NCBI GenBank assembly: GCA_000830255.1
Contig: JQIT01000002.1
Coordinates: 62,001-126,000 of the forward strand
Direction of reading: 5' to 3'
DNA: 64,000 nt
Source of the DNA: Sulfuricurvum sp. PC08-66
Lineage (GTDB): Bacteria > Campylobacterota > Campylobacteria > Campylobacterales > Sulfurimonadaceae
In this document: piece after piece, positions 8,475 to 17,288 of the stretch
Position numbering within the stretch: the stretch's first letter is position 1
Layout: every line of letters begins with the position of its first letter
The notes under the pieces: model-generated
The model's input: the letters and a program-made list of their open reading frames with translations, nothing else
Database searches by the model: none
What the model was told of the DNA's origin: nothing
Program-made: the position numbers and the translations under genes

Positions 8475-9047
8475 CTAAAACCCCACTCGCATGCCACCGT
8501 AAAAGGTCTGATTGAAGAGCATCGAGGTGGTTTTGTAGTTGGTGTGCAGAGTACGCCAATCGAACAAAATACGCATATGGTCAAAAACCTCATACGCTAC
8601 ACCCGTACGAAACTCGAAATACCCCCCTGCATCACTAAACGAGAGCGAAATAGGGGCAAAAAAGAGTGACCCTGTCGCGAAAAAGGGTATGCCGTTTTTG
8701 AAAACGCGATACTCCATATCCAATCCCACTGGCAAGCTCAAAAAGTAAAGCCCGTTGTAGTTGGAAGAGATGAGCTTGACACCCACGCCCATGCGTACGC
8801 CATCAAATTCAGGAATGTCACTGGTATAGAGAAAATCCAATGCCCAAAGCCTTGGTCCCCTGCCATCGTCGGTGCTAATAGCGCTAACTCCCACAAAATA
8901 GCTATCGATGGCATACCCATCGAGGAACTGTCCAATATCAAAAGCGACATCGACCTCCACATCGAGATTGGAGATATTCATCATCCCTCTGTGCACCCCA
9001 AAAGCGGGCAAGAGCAAAAGCATGAGCAAAAATAGCGTTCTCAACAC
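8475..9047 (-). CDS. Exported, beta-rich hypothetical protein (probable outer-membrane barrel)
   Basis: A 190-residue protein I do not recognise by family. It has a clear signal peptide (LRTLFLLMLLLLPAFG, cleavage near residue 17). After this comes a chain of alternating hydrophobic/aromatic strands with Gly and Asn turns, ending in a C-terminal aromatic residue (…YGGMRVGF). That pattern is typical of small outer-membrane beta-barrels. The start is GTG at 9047, with AAGG 6 bases upstream, and it overlaps the hldE stop by 7 bases. It lies between hldE and a ligase gene with no spacing, which suggests a role in LPS or surface assembly; this is inference from position only. Confidence 0.65.
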   Translation of the reverse strand: MLRTLFLLMLLLLPAFGVHRGMMNISNLDVEVDVAFDIGQFLDGYAIDSYFVGVSAISTDDGRGPRLWALDFLYTSDIPEFDGVRMGVGVKLISSNYNGLYFLSLPVGLDMEYRVFKNGIPFFATGSLFFAPISLSFSDAGGYFEFRTGVAYEVFDHMRILFDWRTLHTNYKTTSMLFNQTFYGGMRVGF

Positions 9048-10456
9048 AATGAACCTTCATGGATTTTTTGGATGGTTTGGGTGGTGCTTTTGCCCTCGAC
9101 AAACTCTATAAGTCGCACCTCTTTGGCGATGTCACTGCCTACGACCTCTTTGCCTGCGTAGTCGCCCCCTTTGACTAGCACATCAGGAACGATTCGTTTG
9201 ATCAATTCATAGGGCGTATCTTCATTGAAGAGCACCACGAAATCGACACTGGCTAAGGAGGCTAGGATAAGCGCTCTATCCTCTTGGGGGTTGATAGGAC
9301 GCGTAGGACCTTTGAGGCGGCGTACCGAATCATCGCTGTTGACCCCCACTATCAAAATATCGCCGCACGCTTTGGCTTTTTCCAAATAGCGCACATGCCC
9401 AACATGCAAAATATCAAAACAGCCGTTGGTAAAGACAACACGCTTTTGGGCGTGGTTACGCACTATCGTCTCGATAGCGTCAAAACTTTTGATTTTACTG
9501 CTACTGCCTTGGTGCTCTTGACGCGATAAATATTGGGCAATTTCCACGTGTGTGGCTGTAGCAGAGCCTAGTTTTGCCACCACCACAGCGGCCGCAGCAT
9601 TGGCGTAGTGTGCCGCATCGATGAGCGAGTGACCCTGACAAAGCATATAGGCCAAGGTTGCAATGACCGTATCCCCTGCGCCTGTCACATCGAAGACCTC
9701 TTGGGCGATGGTCGGAATCGTTTGCATCGACTCATCGAAGATTGCCATACCATCTTCAGAGAGCGTAATAACCACTTGGTCGAGGTCGTAGGTGTCACGT
9801 AGCCAAAAGCCTGCACGTGTCAAAGCTTCAAGGCTACCAAGCTCAAAACCCACCGCCAATGCCGCCTCTTTGCGATTGGGAGTGATGAGTGTCGCACCTC
9901 GATATTTGGTATAGTCTTTGCCTTTGGGGTCGACCAATAGATGTTTGCCCGCTTTACGCGCCATAACAATGAGCTTTTGGGTAAGTTCATCGACCAAAAG
10001 ACCCTTGCCATAATCAGAAAGCACCACCCCATCGACACGCTCGATGATACGCTCAACACGCGCCAAAAGCTGGGCTTGACTCTCCCCCGAAATAGCTTGG
10101 GTCGTTTCATGGTCGTAACGCATGATTTGTTGGTTGCTTGCGATGATGCGACTTTTTTTGGTGCTTTTACGTTTAGCTTCGATGATAATGTTTTGCGTCG
10201 AAATATTGGCTTGTTCCAAATGCGCCAAAAGCTCTGCACCTACGGCATCATCACCGATGACGCTTGCCACCTCTACTTGTACATTGAGCGCCAAAAGATT
10301 ATTGACGACATTGCCTGCACCACCCAATACGACCGATTCACGCTCCACTGCGACGACTTGCACAGGAGCCTCAGGCGAAATGCGGTCACATCGACCCCAC
10401 AAATAGTGGTCTAGCATCACATCGCCTACAACTAAAATTTTACTTTTTTGTGTCAC
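9041..10456 (-). CDS. hldE: HldE, bifunctional D-beta-heptose-7-phosphate kinase / heptose-1-phosphate adenylyltransferase
   Basis: Makes ADP-heptose precursor for the LPS core. The 471-residue length fits the fused enzyme. The kinase domain (ribokinase fold, about residues 1–315) shows GDVMLDHY at the N-terminus and the ATP/catalytic motif DVTGAGDT (256–263, base Asp262). The nucleotidyltransferase domain (about 338–471) shows FTNGCFDIL followed by HVGH (351–354). The partner genes gmhA and gmhB are 3.5 kb away, but the epimerase hldD, often clustered with them in Campylobacterota, is not in the window. First gene of a minus-strand operon with the exported protein and a ligase. Confidence 0.95.
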   Translation of the reverse strand: MTQKSKILVVGDVMLDHYLWGRCDRISPEAPVQVVAVERESVVLGGAGNVVNNLLALNVQVEVASVIGDDAVGAELLAHLEQANISTQNIIIEAKRKSTKKSRIIASNQQIMRYDHETTQAISGESQAQLLARVERIIERVDGVVLSDYGKGLLVDELTQKLIVMARKAGKHLLVDPKGKDYTKYRGATLITPNRKEAALAVGFELGSLEALTRAGFWLRDTYDLDQVVITLSEDGMAIFDESMQTIPTIAQEVFDVTGAGDTVIATLAYMLCQGHSLIDAAHYANAAAAVVVAKLGSATATHVEIAQYLSRQEHQGSSSKIKSFDAIETIVRNHAQKRVVFTNGCFDILHVGHVRYLEKAKACGDILIVGVNSDDSVRRLKGPTRPINPQEDRALILASLASVDFVVLFNEDTPYELIKRIVPDVLVKGGDYAGKEVVGSDIAKEVRLIEFVEGKSTTQTIQKIHEGSLC

Positions 10457-10565
10457 ATTATTCCATTTTGTGTTGCATCTGTCGATACGAAAATTTTGAA
10501 GTTACAAAGCCAAAAGTGTGCCATATCCCCCTCTGGCCTCACAGCATTTTATAAGATTTGCAAGT

Positions 10566-10571
10566 TATAAT
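10566..10571 (+). promoter_or_regulatory. Probable -10 box for the cytochrome c gene
   Basis: A perfect TATAAT lies 37 bases upstream of the cytochrome ATG in the divergent gap after hldE, with AGGAG just before the start codon. No convincing -35 is visible. Confidence 0.45.
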
Positions 10572-10608
10572 TGCTTGAATTTTTCACATTACTTAGGAGA
10601 TACACCTC

Positions 10609-10899
10609 ATGAAAAAGCTTGCTCTTATCGCTCTTATCGCTGCTGCTACTTCGGCTTTCGCTGCCGCTCCCGCTTCTTACAATGCTTGTGTTGGTTGCCA
10701 CGGTGCAGCTGGTGAGAAAAACACACTCGTTCCTGCTTCTCACCCCAATGCTTTGACAAAAGCGGAAATCGTTACCTCTCTTCAAGGTTACAAAGCGGGT
10801 ACATTGAACAAATACGGTAAAGGCGCGATGATGAAATCATTTGCTTCACGTCTTACTGATGACCAAATGAAAGAAATTGCTGATTATATGGGCAAATAA
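10609..10899 (+). CDS. Periplasmic c-type cytochrome (cytochrome c553-like)
   Basis: A small monohaem cytochrome of 96 residues, probably an electron donor to the cbb3 oxidase. It has a Sec signal peptide (MKKLALIALIAAATSAFA, cleavage after Ala18 or Ala20). The haem motif is CVGCH at about residues 27–31, and methionine candidates for the sixth ligand lie in the GAMMKSF segment. Size and motif order match the class I c553 group common in Campylobacterota. AGGAGATACACCTC precedes the ATG and a hairpin follows the stop. Base use at the start (GCT-rich) hints at high expression. It neighbours a second cytochrome and the ccoS/ccoI pair. Confidence 0.9.
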   Translation: MKKLALIALIAAATSAFAAAPASYNACVGCHGAAGEKNTLVPASHPNALTKAEIVTSLQGYKAGTLNKYGKGAMMKSFASRLTDDQMKEIADYMGK

Positions 10900-10905
10900 T
10901 TCCTT

Positions 10906-10935
10906 CTACTCTCTGCAAGGAGAGTAGTTGTTTTA
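10906..10935 (+). terminator. Intrinsic terminator after the cytochrome c gene
   Basis: A perfect 8-base-pair stem (10906–10913 with 10920–10927, CTACTCTC/GAGAGTAG) and a 6-base loop, followed by a T-rich run (TTGTTTT), placed 7 bases after the stop codon. Confidence 0.7.
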
Positions 10936-10988
10936 CAAGTTTATTTTTTTAGTAAATTTGCAAAACAACTTCACAAAAGTTCTCCCCC

Positions 10989-11387
10989 ATGCGACAAATT
11001 GCTTTTATCACTTTTTTGCTTCTCGTTTTTGCTTCACTCTTTTTTTATTTCAATCGGTGTACCGATCAAGAGGCTATCGACGCTATCCAAGCTACACCGC
11101 TGGATATCGACCAAACCCAAGCCGCATCTACCTTGGCAACGACGGCCAACATCTACCAAAAGCGCTGTCAACCTTGCCACGGAACCCACGGACAACTAAG
11201 CGCTCTCTCCAAAAGTGACATTATCAACACATGGAGTGCCACCAAAATCGAGCAGGCACTTCTGCACTACAAACATGGCAAACGCGATGCCAAAGGAATG
11301 GGAAGCATGATGCATGGTCAAGCCGAACAGCTCAGCGACGAAGAGATAAAAGCACTCGCCAACTATATCGCTACCCTTTCGATTTAG
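10989..11387 (+). CDS. Membrane-anchored monohaem cytochrome c
   Basis: A 132-residue cytochrome with an N-terminal hydrophobic helix (about residues 4–21) that probably serves as uncleaved anchor or signal peptide. A linker follows, then one haem motif CQPCH (Cys60, Cys63, His64) and a GMGSMMHG segment near residue 100 that supplies the methionine ligand. A periplasmic electron-transfer role is likely. It starts 89 bases after the c553-like gene and after a terminator, so it may have its own promoter. Its last 17 bases overlap the convergent ccoS. Confidence 0.88.
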   Translation: MRQIAFITFLLLVFASLFFYFNRCTDQEAIDAIQATPLDIDQTQAASTLATTANIYQKRCQPCHGTHGQLSALSKSDIINTWSATKIEQALLHYKHGKRDAKGMGSMMHGQAEQLSDEEIKALANYIATLSI

Positions 11388-11583
11388 TTTCGTAACTTTT
11401 GCGTTTGGCTTCGCGCTTAACCGCGTCATTGAGGTCTTCCGTACTGTCAAAGAGCACCGAATTCATATTGCGCTCGTGGTCATCGAACTGATTATGTTTG
11501 AGCCCCCACAAAAAGGCAATCAAACTAAACACCCCCAACAAAATCGATGCACCCAACATCATAATCACAACCCAATCGCTCAT
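11371..11583 (-). CDS. ccoS: CcoS, cbb3-type cytochrome oxidase assembly protein
   Basis: A 70-residue single-pass membrane protein needed for cofactor insertion into cbb3 cytochrome c oxidase. The hydrophobic helix spans about residues 4–27 and is followed by the family motif FLWGLKHNQFDD (about 24–35). The charged tail is normal for CcoS. The gene begins 4 bases after ccoI, the usual pairing. It overlaps the end of the convergent cytochrome gene by 17 bases. Confidence 0.9.
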   Translation of the reverse strand: MSDWVVIMMLGASILLGVFSLIAFLWGLKHNQFDDHERNMNSVLFDSTEDLNDAVKREAKRKSYETKSKG

Positions 11584-11587
11584 GCTC

Positions 11588-13993
11588 TTACCCTTTCCAT
11601 TTGATACGCAGTGAATTTCCTACGACAAGCAAAGAGCTCGCCGACATCGAGAGTGCGGCAATGAGTGGAATAATATAGCCGCTCACCGCCAACGGTATTG
11701 TCGTAGCATTATAGAGAAGCGAAAGAAGCAAATTTTGTTTGATAAGTCGATAGGTACGGCGCGCCACCACAAACGCCTCTTGCAAAGCGTACAAATCATC
11801 GTGCAAGAGCACCACATCGCTCGTATCGACCGCTACATCCGCCCCATGACCCATCGATATGGCAATATCTGCACTTGCCAAGGCGATAGTGTCATTGACC
11901 CCATCACCCACCATCACTACGCCCTCGCTTATGGCTCGGCGCGCTTTGACAAGTGCCGCTTTTTCATCGGGAGAGAGGTGCGCATGTAACGTCGTGATTC
12001 CTACGGCATTGGCTACGGCTTGCGCATTGTGAAGCGTATCCCCTGTGAGCATAATGACCTCAATATGTGCGCGCTTCATCGCATCGACAAACTCACCTGC
12101 ACCTTCACGTAGGGTATCTTCGAGTCTATACAATCGACACAGCTCTTTGTCACGCGCTACCCAAAAATGCAATCCCTCATAGACCTCATCGGGAATCGCA
12201 ACACCCTGCTCTCTCAAAAATGTGGCACTTCCACCCCAATAGGTGTGCTCTGCCACAATCATCTCGATACCTCGCCCAGCATGAGAGACAAAACGCTCAT
12301 GCCCACGTGTAGGACTCTCGCAATAGCTATTGACCGCCTTGGAGATAGGGTGTATTGACTGTGCCGTCATCGATGCCACAATACTCTCTTCGATAGGAGC
12401 AAAATCGATTTGCTCTACGACCATTGGCTTGCCATAGGTCAATGTACCTGTCTTATCGACAAAGAGTGTAGTCGCTTTGGCTAACGTCTCGATGTGTGCC
12501 GCCTCTTTGAAAAGCACCCCTTTTTTGGCACCCAACGACACCCCTACGAGTGTCGCCACAGGTGTAGCCAATGCCAAGGCACACGGACACGCAATGACAA
12601 TAACCGAAATAGCAACCATCAGCGTTCGCTCAAACGTCGCATCGACACCCCACGGTGCTATCCATACTATGAAGGTCATAATCGCCAAAAAGAGAATCGT
12701 ACTGGAAAAACGACCACTGAGACGATTTGCCAATCGTTCGATAGCAGGCTTTTTATCAAGTGACTCCTCTAGCATACGCACCAACTTGGCAAACGTTGAG
12801 TTCTCAAAGGTACTACGCACCGCCATGCGTACACTTCCATTGAGTGCGTTGGTGCCGCTTATGACGCTGTCACCCTTTTGCTTCCACACAGGCACACTCT
12901 CACCTGTCAACGAAGACTCATCGACATAGGTTTCCCCCTCGATGACCACTCCATCGAGTGCGAAACGCTCTCCTGCACGCACCTCTAGCACATCATCGAC
13001 TTCGACACTGTGAAGTGGTATGGCAGTGATGGTACCGTCCGAGGCTACCTTGTTGACCTCCATGGGGATGTGTCGATTCATCTTGTCTAGCGTATCTGAT
13101 GCCGCTTTTTTGGACAATACCTCCAGAAATTTGCCAAACAATACAAAGGTAATAATCATCGATACTGAATCGAAATAGGCCTCGCCGTGTTGGGTCAGGG
13201 TAGCGTATATCGAATAAGCATAGGTGAGTGTCGCGCCCGTAGCGACCAAGGTGTCCATATTGACAAAGCCATTACGCGCACCGTAATAGGCTCCACGGTA
13301 AAAAACCCAGCCGCTGTAAAAGAGTACAGGTGTAGCCAAAATCCACTCAGCGACATTGAGAATGGTTTTGATGCTTGCATCCATGCCCGTGAAGTAGCCC
13401 GCATAGTGCGCCAAGGCTATCCACATGATGTTCATCGAGGCAAATACCGCCACAATCAGACGCGCGAAATACTCTTTGCGCACGGTGCTGTTTTTGTTTT
13501 CAGAGACTTTGGGGTCGTAGGCGTAGGCGTCATAGCCAATGGCACGAATCGTATCGATAATTTTGGAGAGCTTGATTTGCGTAGGATCCCAAAGAATTTT
13601 GGCTTTGTTGGTAGAGAAATTTATCGTAGCCTCTACCACCCCATCGGTTTCATGGAGTACTTTTTCATTGAGCCAGACGCACGCCGCACAATGTATCCCC
13701 TCGACCACGAGAGCAATTTCAAGCAATTCACCCTTGGACTTGGCAAACTGTGCCATAAAAGCGGGCGCATCGAAGCGTGAGCTCTCCTCCAGATGACGGC
13801 TTTGTGGGGTCAAAGGTACCGTGGCACTGCGCTCATAAAAGCGCTCTAGCCCTTGGTCATGGATGAGATTGTAGACCCCTTGGCACCCTTTGCAACAAAA
13901 ATAGAGCCTCTCATCACCCGCTTTTTGCTCTATCATCACATCGGGACTAAACTCCAAATGACAATGGCTACACGCTATTTTTTCTCTACGCAT
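11588..13993 (-). CDS. ccoI: CcoI/FixI-type copper-translocating P-type ATPase
   Basis: A P1B-type ATPase exporting copper for cbb3 oxidase maturation. Its 801 residues show, in order: a Cys-rich N-terminal region (Cys8, Cys11, Cys33, Cys34, Cys37) usual in FixI/CcoI; a heavy-metal-associated domain with GIHCAAC (Cys102, Cys105); eight membrane helices; TGES (363–366); the intramembrane CPC motif (469–471); the phosphorylated Asp513 in DKTGT; and a GDGVND hinge. It is followed closely by ccoS. It overlaps the gmhB stop by 8 bases, so oxidase assembly is co-transcribed with heptose synthesis, which is an odd pairing. Confidence 0.94.
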   Translation of the reverse strand: MRREKIACSHCHLEFSPDVMIEQKAGDERLYFCCKGCQGVYNLIHDQGLERFYERSATVPLTPQSRHLEESSRFDAPAFMAQFAKSKGELLEIALVVEGIHCAACVWLNEKVLHETDGVVEATINFSTNKAKILWDPTQIKLSKIIDTIRAIGYDAYAYDPKVSENKNSTVRKEYFARLIVAVFASMNIMWIALAHYAGYFTGMDASIKTILNVAEWILATPVLFYSGWVFYRGAYYGARNGFVNMDTLVATGATLTYAYSIYATLTQHGEAYFDSVSMIITFVLFGKFLEVLSKKAASDTLDKMNRHIPMEVNKVASDGTITAIPLHSVEVDDVLEVRAGERFALDGVVIEGETYVDESSLTGESVPVWKQKGDSVISGTNALNGSVRMAVRSTFENSTFAKLVRMLEESLDKKPAIERLANRLSGRFSSTILFLAIMTFIVWIAPWGVDATFERTLMVAISVIVIACPCALALATPVATLVGVSLGAKKGVLFKEAAHIETLAKATTLFVDKTGTLTYGKPMVVEQIDFAPIEESIVASMTAQSIHPISKAVNSYCESPTRGHERFVSHAGRGIEMIVAEHTYWGGSATFLREQGVAIPDEVYEGLHFWVARDKELCRLYRLEDTLREGAGEFVDAMKRAHIEVIMLTGDTLHNAQAVANAVGITTLHAHLSPDEKAALVKARRAISEGVVMVGDGVNDTIALASADIAISMGHGADVAVDTSDVVLLHDDLYALQEAFVVARRTYRLIKQNLLLSLLYNATTIPLAVSGYIIPLIAALSMSASSLLVVGNSLRIKWKG

Positions 13994-14504
13994 GAGGTAC
14001 CTGCAAATCGTGAAGTTGGCGTATTATACCGCCGTTAGCCAGTGTCGAGGTGGCACTTGGATGCAGTAAAAATTGGTGTCCCACGCCCGCTTTTTGCGCC
14101 GCCTCGATGTCGCGTGGGCTGTCTCCTACCATGATACTTTGGGACATATCGATATCCCACGCTTTTTGCGCATCGATAAGCATCCCAGGGGCAGGTTTGC
14201 GACAGCTACAAGGACCTGTGATGTCAGGATGGTGCGGACACATATAGACGGCATCGATGGTGGCATGGTGCGCTTCAAATGTTTGACGCATCCACGCCAT
14301 CAAGGTCTCAAAATCCTCTAGCGTAAAAAGCCCTCGTGCGATGCCCGATTGATTGGTCACTATAATGATGAGATAGCCAGCCTCTCTAAAACGCCGCACC
14401 ATTTCAAAAATACCCTCTACGAAAACCACCTCATCGATGTGCCCTATATAACCCGTATCGAGATTGATGACACCATCTCTGTCCAAAAACAGCGCACGTC
14501 TCAA
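13986..14504 (-). CDS. gmhB: GmhB, D-glycero-beta-D-manno-heptose-1,7-bisphosphate 7-phosphatase
   Basis: A HAD-superfamily phosphatase acting between the two HldE steps in ADP-heptose synthesis. The 172-residue protein starts with the catalytic DxD motif LFLDRDGVIN (Asp8, Asp10). It has the Thr/Ser motif VTNQSG, a zinc-binding Cys/His cluster CPHHPDITGPCSC (about residues 92–104) typical of GmhB, and the GDSPRDIEAA motif for Mg binding. ATG at 14504 directly abuts the gmhA stop. It overlaps ccoI by 8 bases. Confidence 0.94.
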   Translation of the reverse strand: MRRALFLDRDGVINLDTGYIGHIDEVVFVEGIFEMVRRFREAGYLIIIVTNQSGIARGLFTLEDFETLMAWMRQTFEAHHATIDAVYMCPHHPDITGPCSCRKPAPGMLIDAQKAWDIDMSQSIMVGDSPRDIEAAQKAGVGHQFLLHPSATSTLANGGIIRQLHDLQVPHA

Positions 14505-15083
14505 CTATGCATCTTTGTAGAGTGCCTCTTCGATGGCATCACAAAAAATATGCCCCAACATAATATGCGCCTCTTGGATACGTGGCGTACTCATAGAGGG
14601 CACGACGATAGCATAGTCAGCGACTTTTGCCATCGCCCCGCCATCACGTCCGACCAAAGCAACCGTCGTAATACCTTTAGATTTTGCAACCTCAAAAGCA
14701 TTGAGCACGTTTGCAGAGTTGCCTGAAGTGGAGATACCAATGAACATATCCCCTTTTTGCCCCATGCCCTCTAGCTGACGTGCGAAGACTTGGTCATACC
14801 CAAAATCGTTGCCAATCGCCGTGAGATTTGAACTGTCCGTGGTCAAAGCAAGCGAGGCTATCGAGGGGCGATTGCGCATATAGCGTCCCACCAACTCAGC
14901 GGCGATGTGCTGCGCATCTGCGGCTGAACCACCGTTGCCCGCCAATAAGGTTTTGTTGCCTCTTCGATAGAGTGCAATAGCGGCATCGATCACTTTTGCA
15001 AGGGCATCAAGCACCTCTGGATGTACCAAAAGTGCCTCCTTGACGGCGATACTCTCTCGAATTTGCTGTGCAATATTGACCAT
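14505..15083 (-). CDS. gmhA: GmhA, sedoheptulose-7-phosphate isomerase
   Basis: First step of ADP-heptose synthesis: sedoheptulose 7-phosphate to D-glycero-D-manno-heptose 7-phosphate. At 192 residues it has the normal GmhA length and the SIS-domain motifs AGNGGSAADAQHIAAEL (about 52–68) and ISTSGNSANVL (about 119–129). The frame extends upstream to 15233, but that part overlaps pglB and lacks homology. ATG at 15083 with AAAGGG upstream is chosen. It starts 10 bases after the pglB stop and its stop directly abuts gmhB. Confidence 0.95.
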   Translation of the reverse strand: MVNIAQQIRESIAVKEALLVHPEVLDALAKVIDAAIALYRRGNKTLLAGNGGSAADAQHIAAELVGRYMRNRPSIASLALTTDSSNLTAIGNDFGYDQVFARQLEGMGQKGDMFIGISTSGNSANVLNAFEVAKSKGITTVALVGRDGGAMAKVADYAIVVPSMSTPRIQEAHIMLGHIFCDAIEEALYKDA

Positions 15084-15093
15084 CGATGACCCT

Positions 15094-17244
15094 TTAGATT
15101 TTGAGTTTAAAAATTTTTGCCATAGGCGTAGTGATAACCGCTTCATAGTAGCGTGGATCCGCGTTTTCAAAGAAGAAGAGCTGCACATAGGTCGATGCCA
15201 ACGCTTTGTCGTCAAGCAGCAACACTTTGCCATAGCTTGGCAAAAGCACCAAATTGAGATTGGCTTTAAAATCGAGTAGTTGTTGCTGGCGCATCAATTG
15301 TCCTTGCTGATTATAGGCTACGCGATAGAAGGTTTTGAGGGGAATTGGGCGACCGTTTTGGTAGAGTTTGCCATCGCGTTTGGAGAAATAAAAATTATTT
15401 CCCAATTGCAACCTATCGGGCAAATCTTGGTAGGAGAGCATCTGCATCATCGAAAGCGGTTGTGATTTTCCAGTGGTCGCCTCAATGGCCGCAAACGACT
15501 CTACGACACGATAGATGGAGTGCATTCTAAAAGGCAAATAGAGATAGATACCGCGTGTGGGCACAGGCAACGGCACCGTCTCATCCATACCCAACATCTC
15601 AATCATCTGGGTACTCGTTGCGAACGCATATTGACGCATAAAATCGGGTAGCCAGTACCAAGGCATATTTGCTTGGGGTATCCAATAATTTTTTTCTACA
15701 GCGATACGTGCAATTTTTGCCCCTATTGCTTGGGGTTGGGTGAGAGCTAGCGCAACAGGGTAATTGTTGCGTCCATCATGAATCCCCCCATCGACCAATG
15801 TCTCTACATCGGCGTAGTAGCGAATCGGAAACCCGTAATCCCACCACGCTAGGGTGTAATCTTCGCGCTTTGCAATGCTATGTAGCGTATCAAGCACCTC
15901 GACCTCTTTGGTCGTCATCACCGTAGGGACTTTGTAGTCGTAGACGTGTGCGATATTGGGGTAGAGGATAGCTACTGTCGCACCCAATGCCAACACATAC
16001 CGTACGCCCATACGCATGCGTGCTTCCTCGATACTGTTGCCGACTAGCGTTGCAAGATACATTATCAAATACCCCATACCCAATGCCATAGGCACCACGG
16101 CATAGATAGTAAAACGCAATCCCCCACCCGATACCCATTGAGGGAACCATCCATACGCCATAAAGCCCAAGCCCAAAAGAGGCAGAGCCAAAAGCATCAC
16201 GCGGTAGTGATAGGCTAAGAGTGCATACCCAACGAGGGAGAGGAAAAAGGTCGCCACATGCCCGCTGATACGATCGGCAAAGGTCTCAAAAGGAATTTGC
16301 CCCGCTTCACTGATGGTTTGGGAAACATCGTAGAAATAAAACTGCATTCCGCCACTTCCCACGGCTTGGACTGCATCGCGGAAAACATAGAGTTTCAATC
16401 GAAACCAAATCGGATCAAGCCCACCAAAAGCCATAAAAAGAAGGATGGCAATGCCCAATACGCCATAAACATAACGATCATAGCGCTCTTGACGCAACAC
16501 CCAAAAGGCTCCCAGCACCAGTACAATGCGCATCCATGTCTCCATACCCATCATCGCCAAAAGCATCATCGCTACGACTTTGACCATAAAGGTATCACGA
16601 CGTGCAAAGAGGAGAATGTAGCCCAAAACCAGTGCAAAAAAAGCAAACTCTAGTGCATAACTTTGGGGATACCACAATCGATAGGCAACAATATCGAGTG
16701 CCATGACGAGCAGATAGTTGACATTTCGGGTTTGCAACGCTTTGATAAGTGTCCAAAGTAACAACGTAGGGAAGAAGATATTGAGCATATCGGTATCGAA
16801 ATAGCCCATCATAGTGCGGTTGTAGTAGCTCCATGCGATACTCGCCAAAAGCGCTGCCACAAACCCTGCAAGCGTCTGCCCCAAGGCACGACCAATAAGA
16901 ATAATTGGCACCACCACAAGCGAACCCAACAAAGCAGGCAAATAGAGTATCACCGTCTCAAAAGAGAGAGGCAATACCCAAGCAAAAATCGCTGTAACGA
17001 TTGCAGGAAATTGCACTGCTGTGGAAAGATTACGTGGATCTACACTGCCCGCCAAAATATCGCGTGCACCCTCGGCGAAGAGGTAGCCATCGTTGGTATT
17101 GATCATCATTTGACCCGCCCAATAAAAGTCCTCAACATCGGCGAACATATCAATCCAAATGTAGCGCACAGCGATGCTAAAGAGGTAAGCAAAAAGCATC
17201 AGCGATGCTAATGCGTAGGGGTGATTCTCGTCAAATGTTTTCAT
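15094..17244 (-). CDS. pglB: PglB/STT3-type oligosaccharyltransferase
   Basis: The membrane enzyme of bacterial N-glycosylation: it moves a lipid-linked oligosaccharide to Asn in D/E-x-N-x-S/T sequons on the periplasmic side. The 716 residues match Campylobacter PglB (713). About 13 hydrophobic helices are followed by a soluble C-terminal domain. Conserved points are the first acidic loop motif DVED near residues 36–39, YFDTD (Asp150, Asp152), SQTISEAGQ with Glu313 in external loop 5, and WWDYG at 467–471. It heads the run pglB–gmhA–gmhB–ccoI–ccoS. Other pgl genes are not nearby, apart from a PglF-type dehydratase at 55253–56995. Confidence 0.95.
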   Translation of the reverse strand: MKTFDENHPYALASLMLFAYLFSIAVRYIWIDMFADVEDFYWAGQMMINTNDGYLFAEGARDILAGSVDPRNLSTAVQFPAIVTAIFAWVLPLSFETVILYLPALLGSLVVVPIILIGRALGQTLAGFVAALLASIAWSYYNRTMMGYFDTDMLNIFFPTLLLWTLIKALQTRNVNYLLVMALDIVAYRLWYPQSYALEFAFFALVLGYILLFARRDTFMVKVVAMMLLAMMGMETWMRIVLVLGAFWVLRQERYDRYVYGVLGIAILLFMAFGGLDPIWFRLKLYVFRDAVQAVGSGGMQFYFYDVSQTISEAGQIPFETFADRISGHVATFFLSLVGYALLAYHYRVMLLALPLLGLGFMAYGWFPQWVSGGGLRFTIYAVVPMALGMGYLIMYLATLVGNSIEEARMRMGVRYVLALGATVAILYPNIAHVYDYKVPTVMTTKEVEVLDTLHSIAKREDYTLAWWDYGFPIRYYADVETLVDGGIHDGRNNYPVALALTQPQAIGAKIARIAVEKNYWIPQANMPWYWLPDFMRQYAFATSTQMIEMLGMDETVPLPVPTRGIYLYLPFRMHSIYRVVESFAAIEATTGKSQPLSMMQMLSYQDLPDRLQLGNNFYFSKRDGKLYQNGRPIPLKTFYRVAYNQQGQLMRQQQLLDFKANLNLVLLPSYGKVLLLDDKALASTYVQLFFFENADPRYYEAVITTPMAKIFKLKI

Positions 17245-17288
17245 TGGCTATCCTTATAATAAATCGCTCGCATTGTACCAAAGTGCTA

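Noticed and set aside
13187-13780. 197-codon plus-strand open frame inside ccoI
   Set aside because: Antisense to conserved transmembrane and metal-binding parts of ccoI; low-complexity shadow.
15084-15233. Upstream extension of gmhA
   Set aside because: It lies in the pglB 3' end in another frame and would make the protein 50 residues longer than every GmhA.
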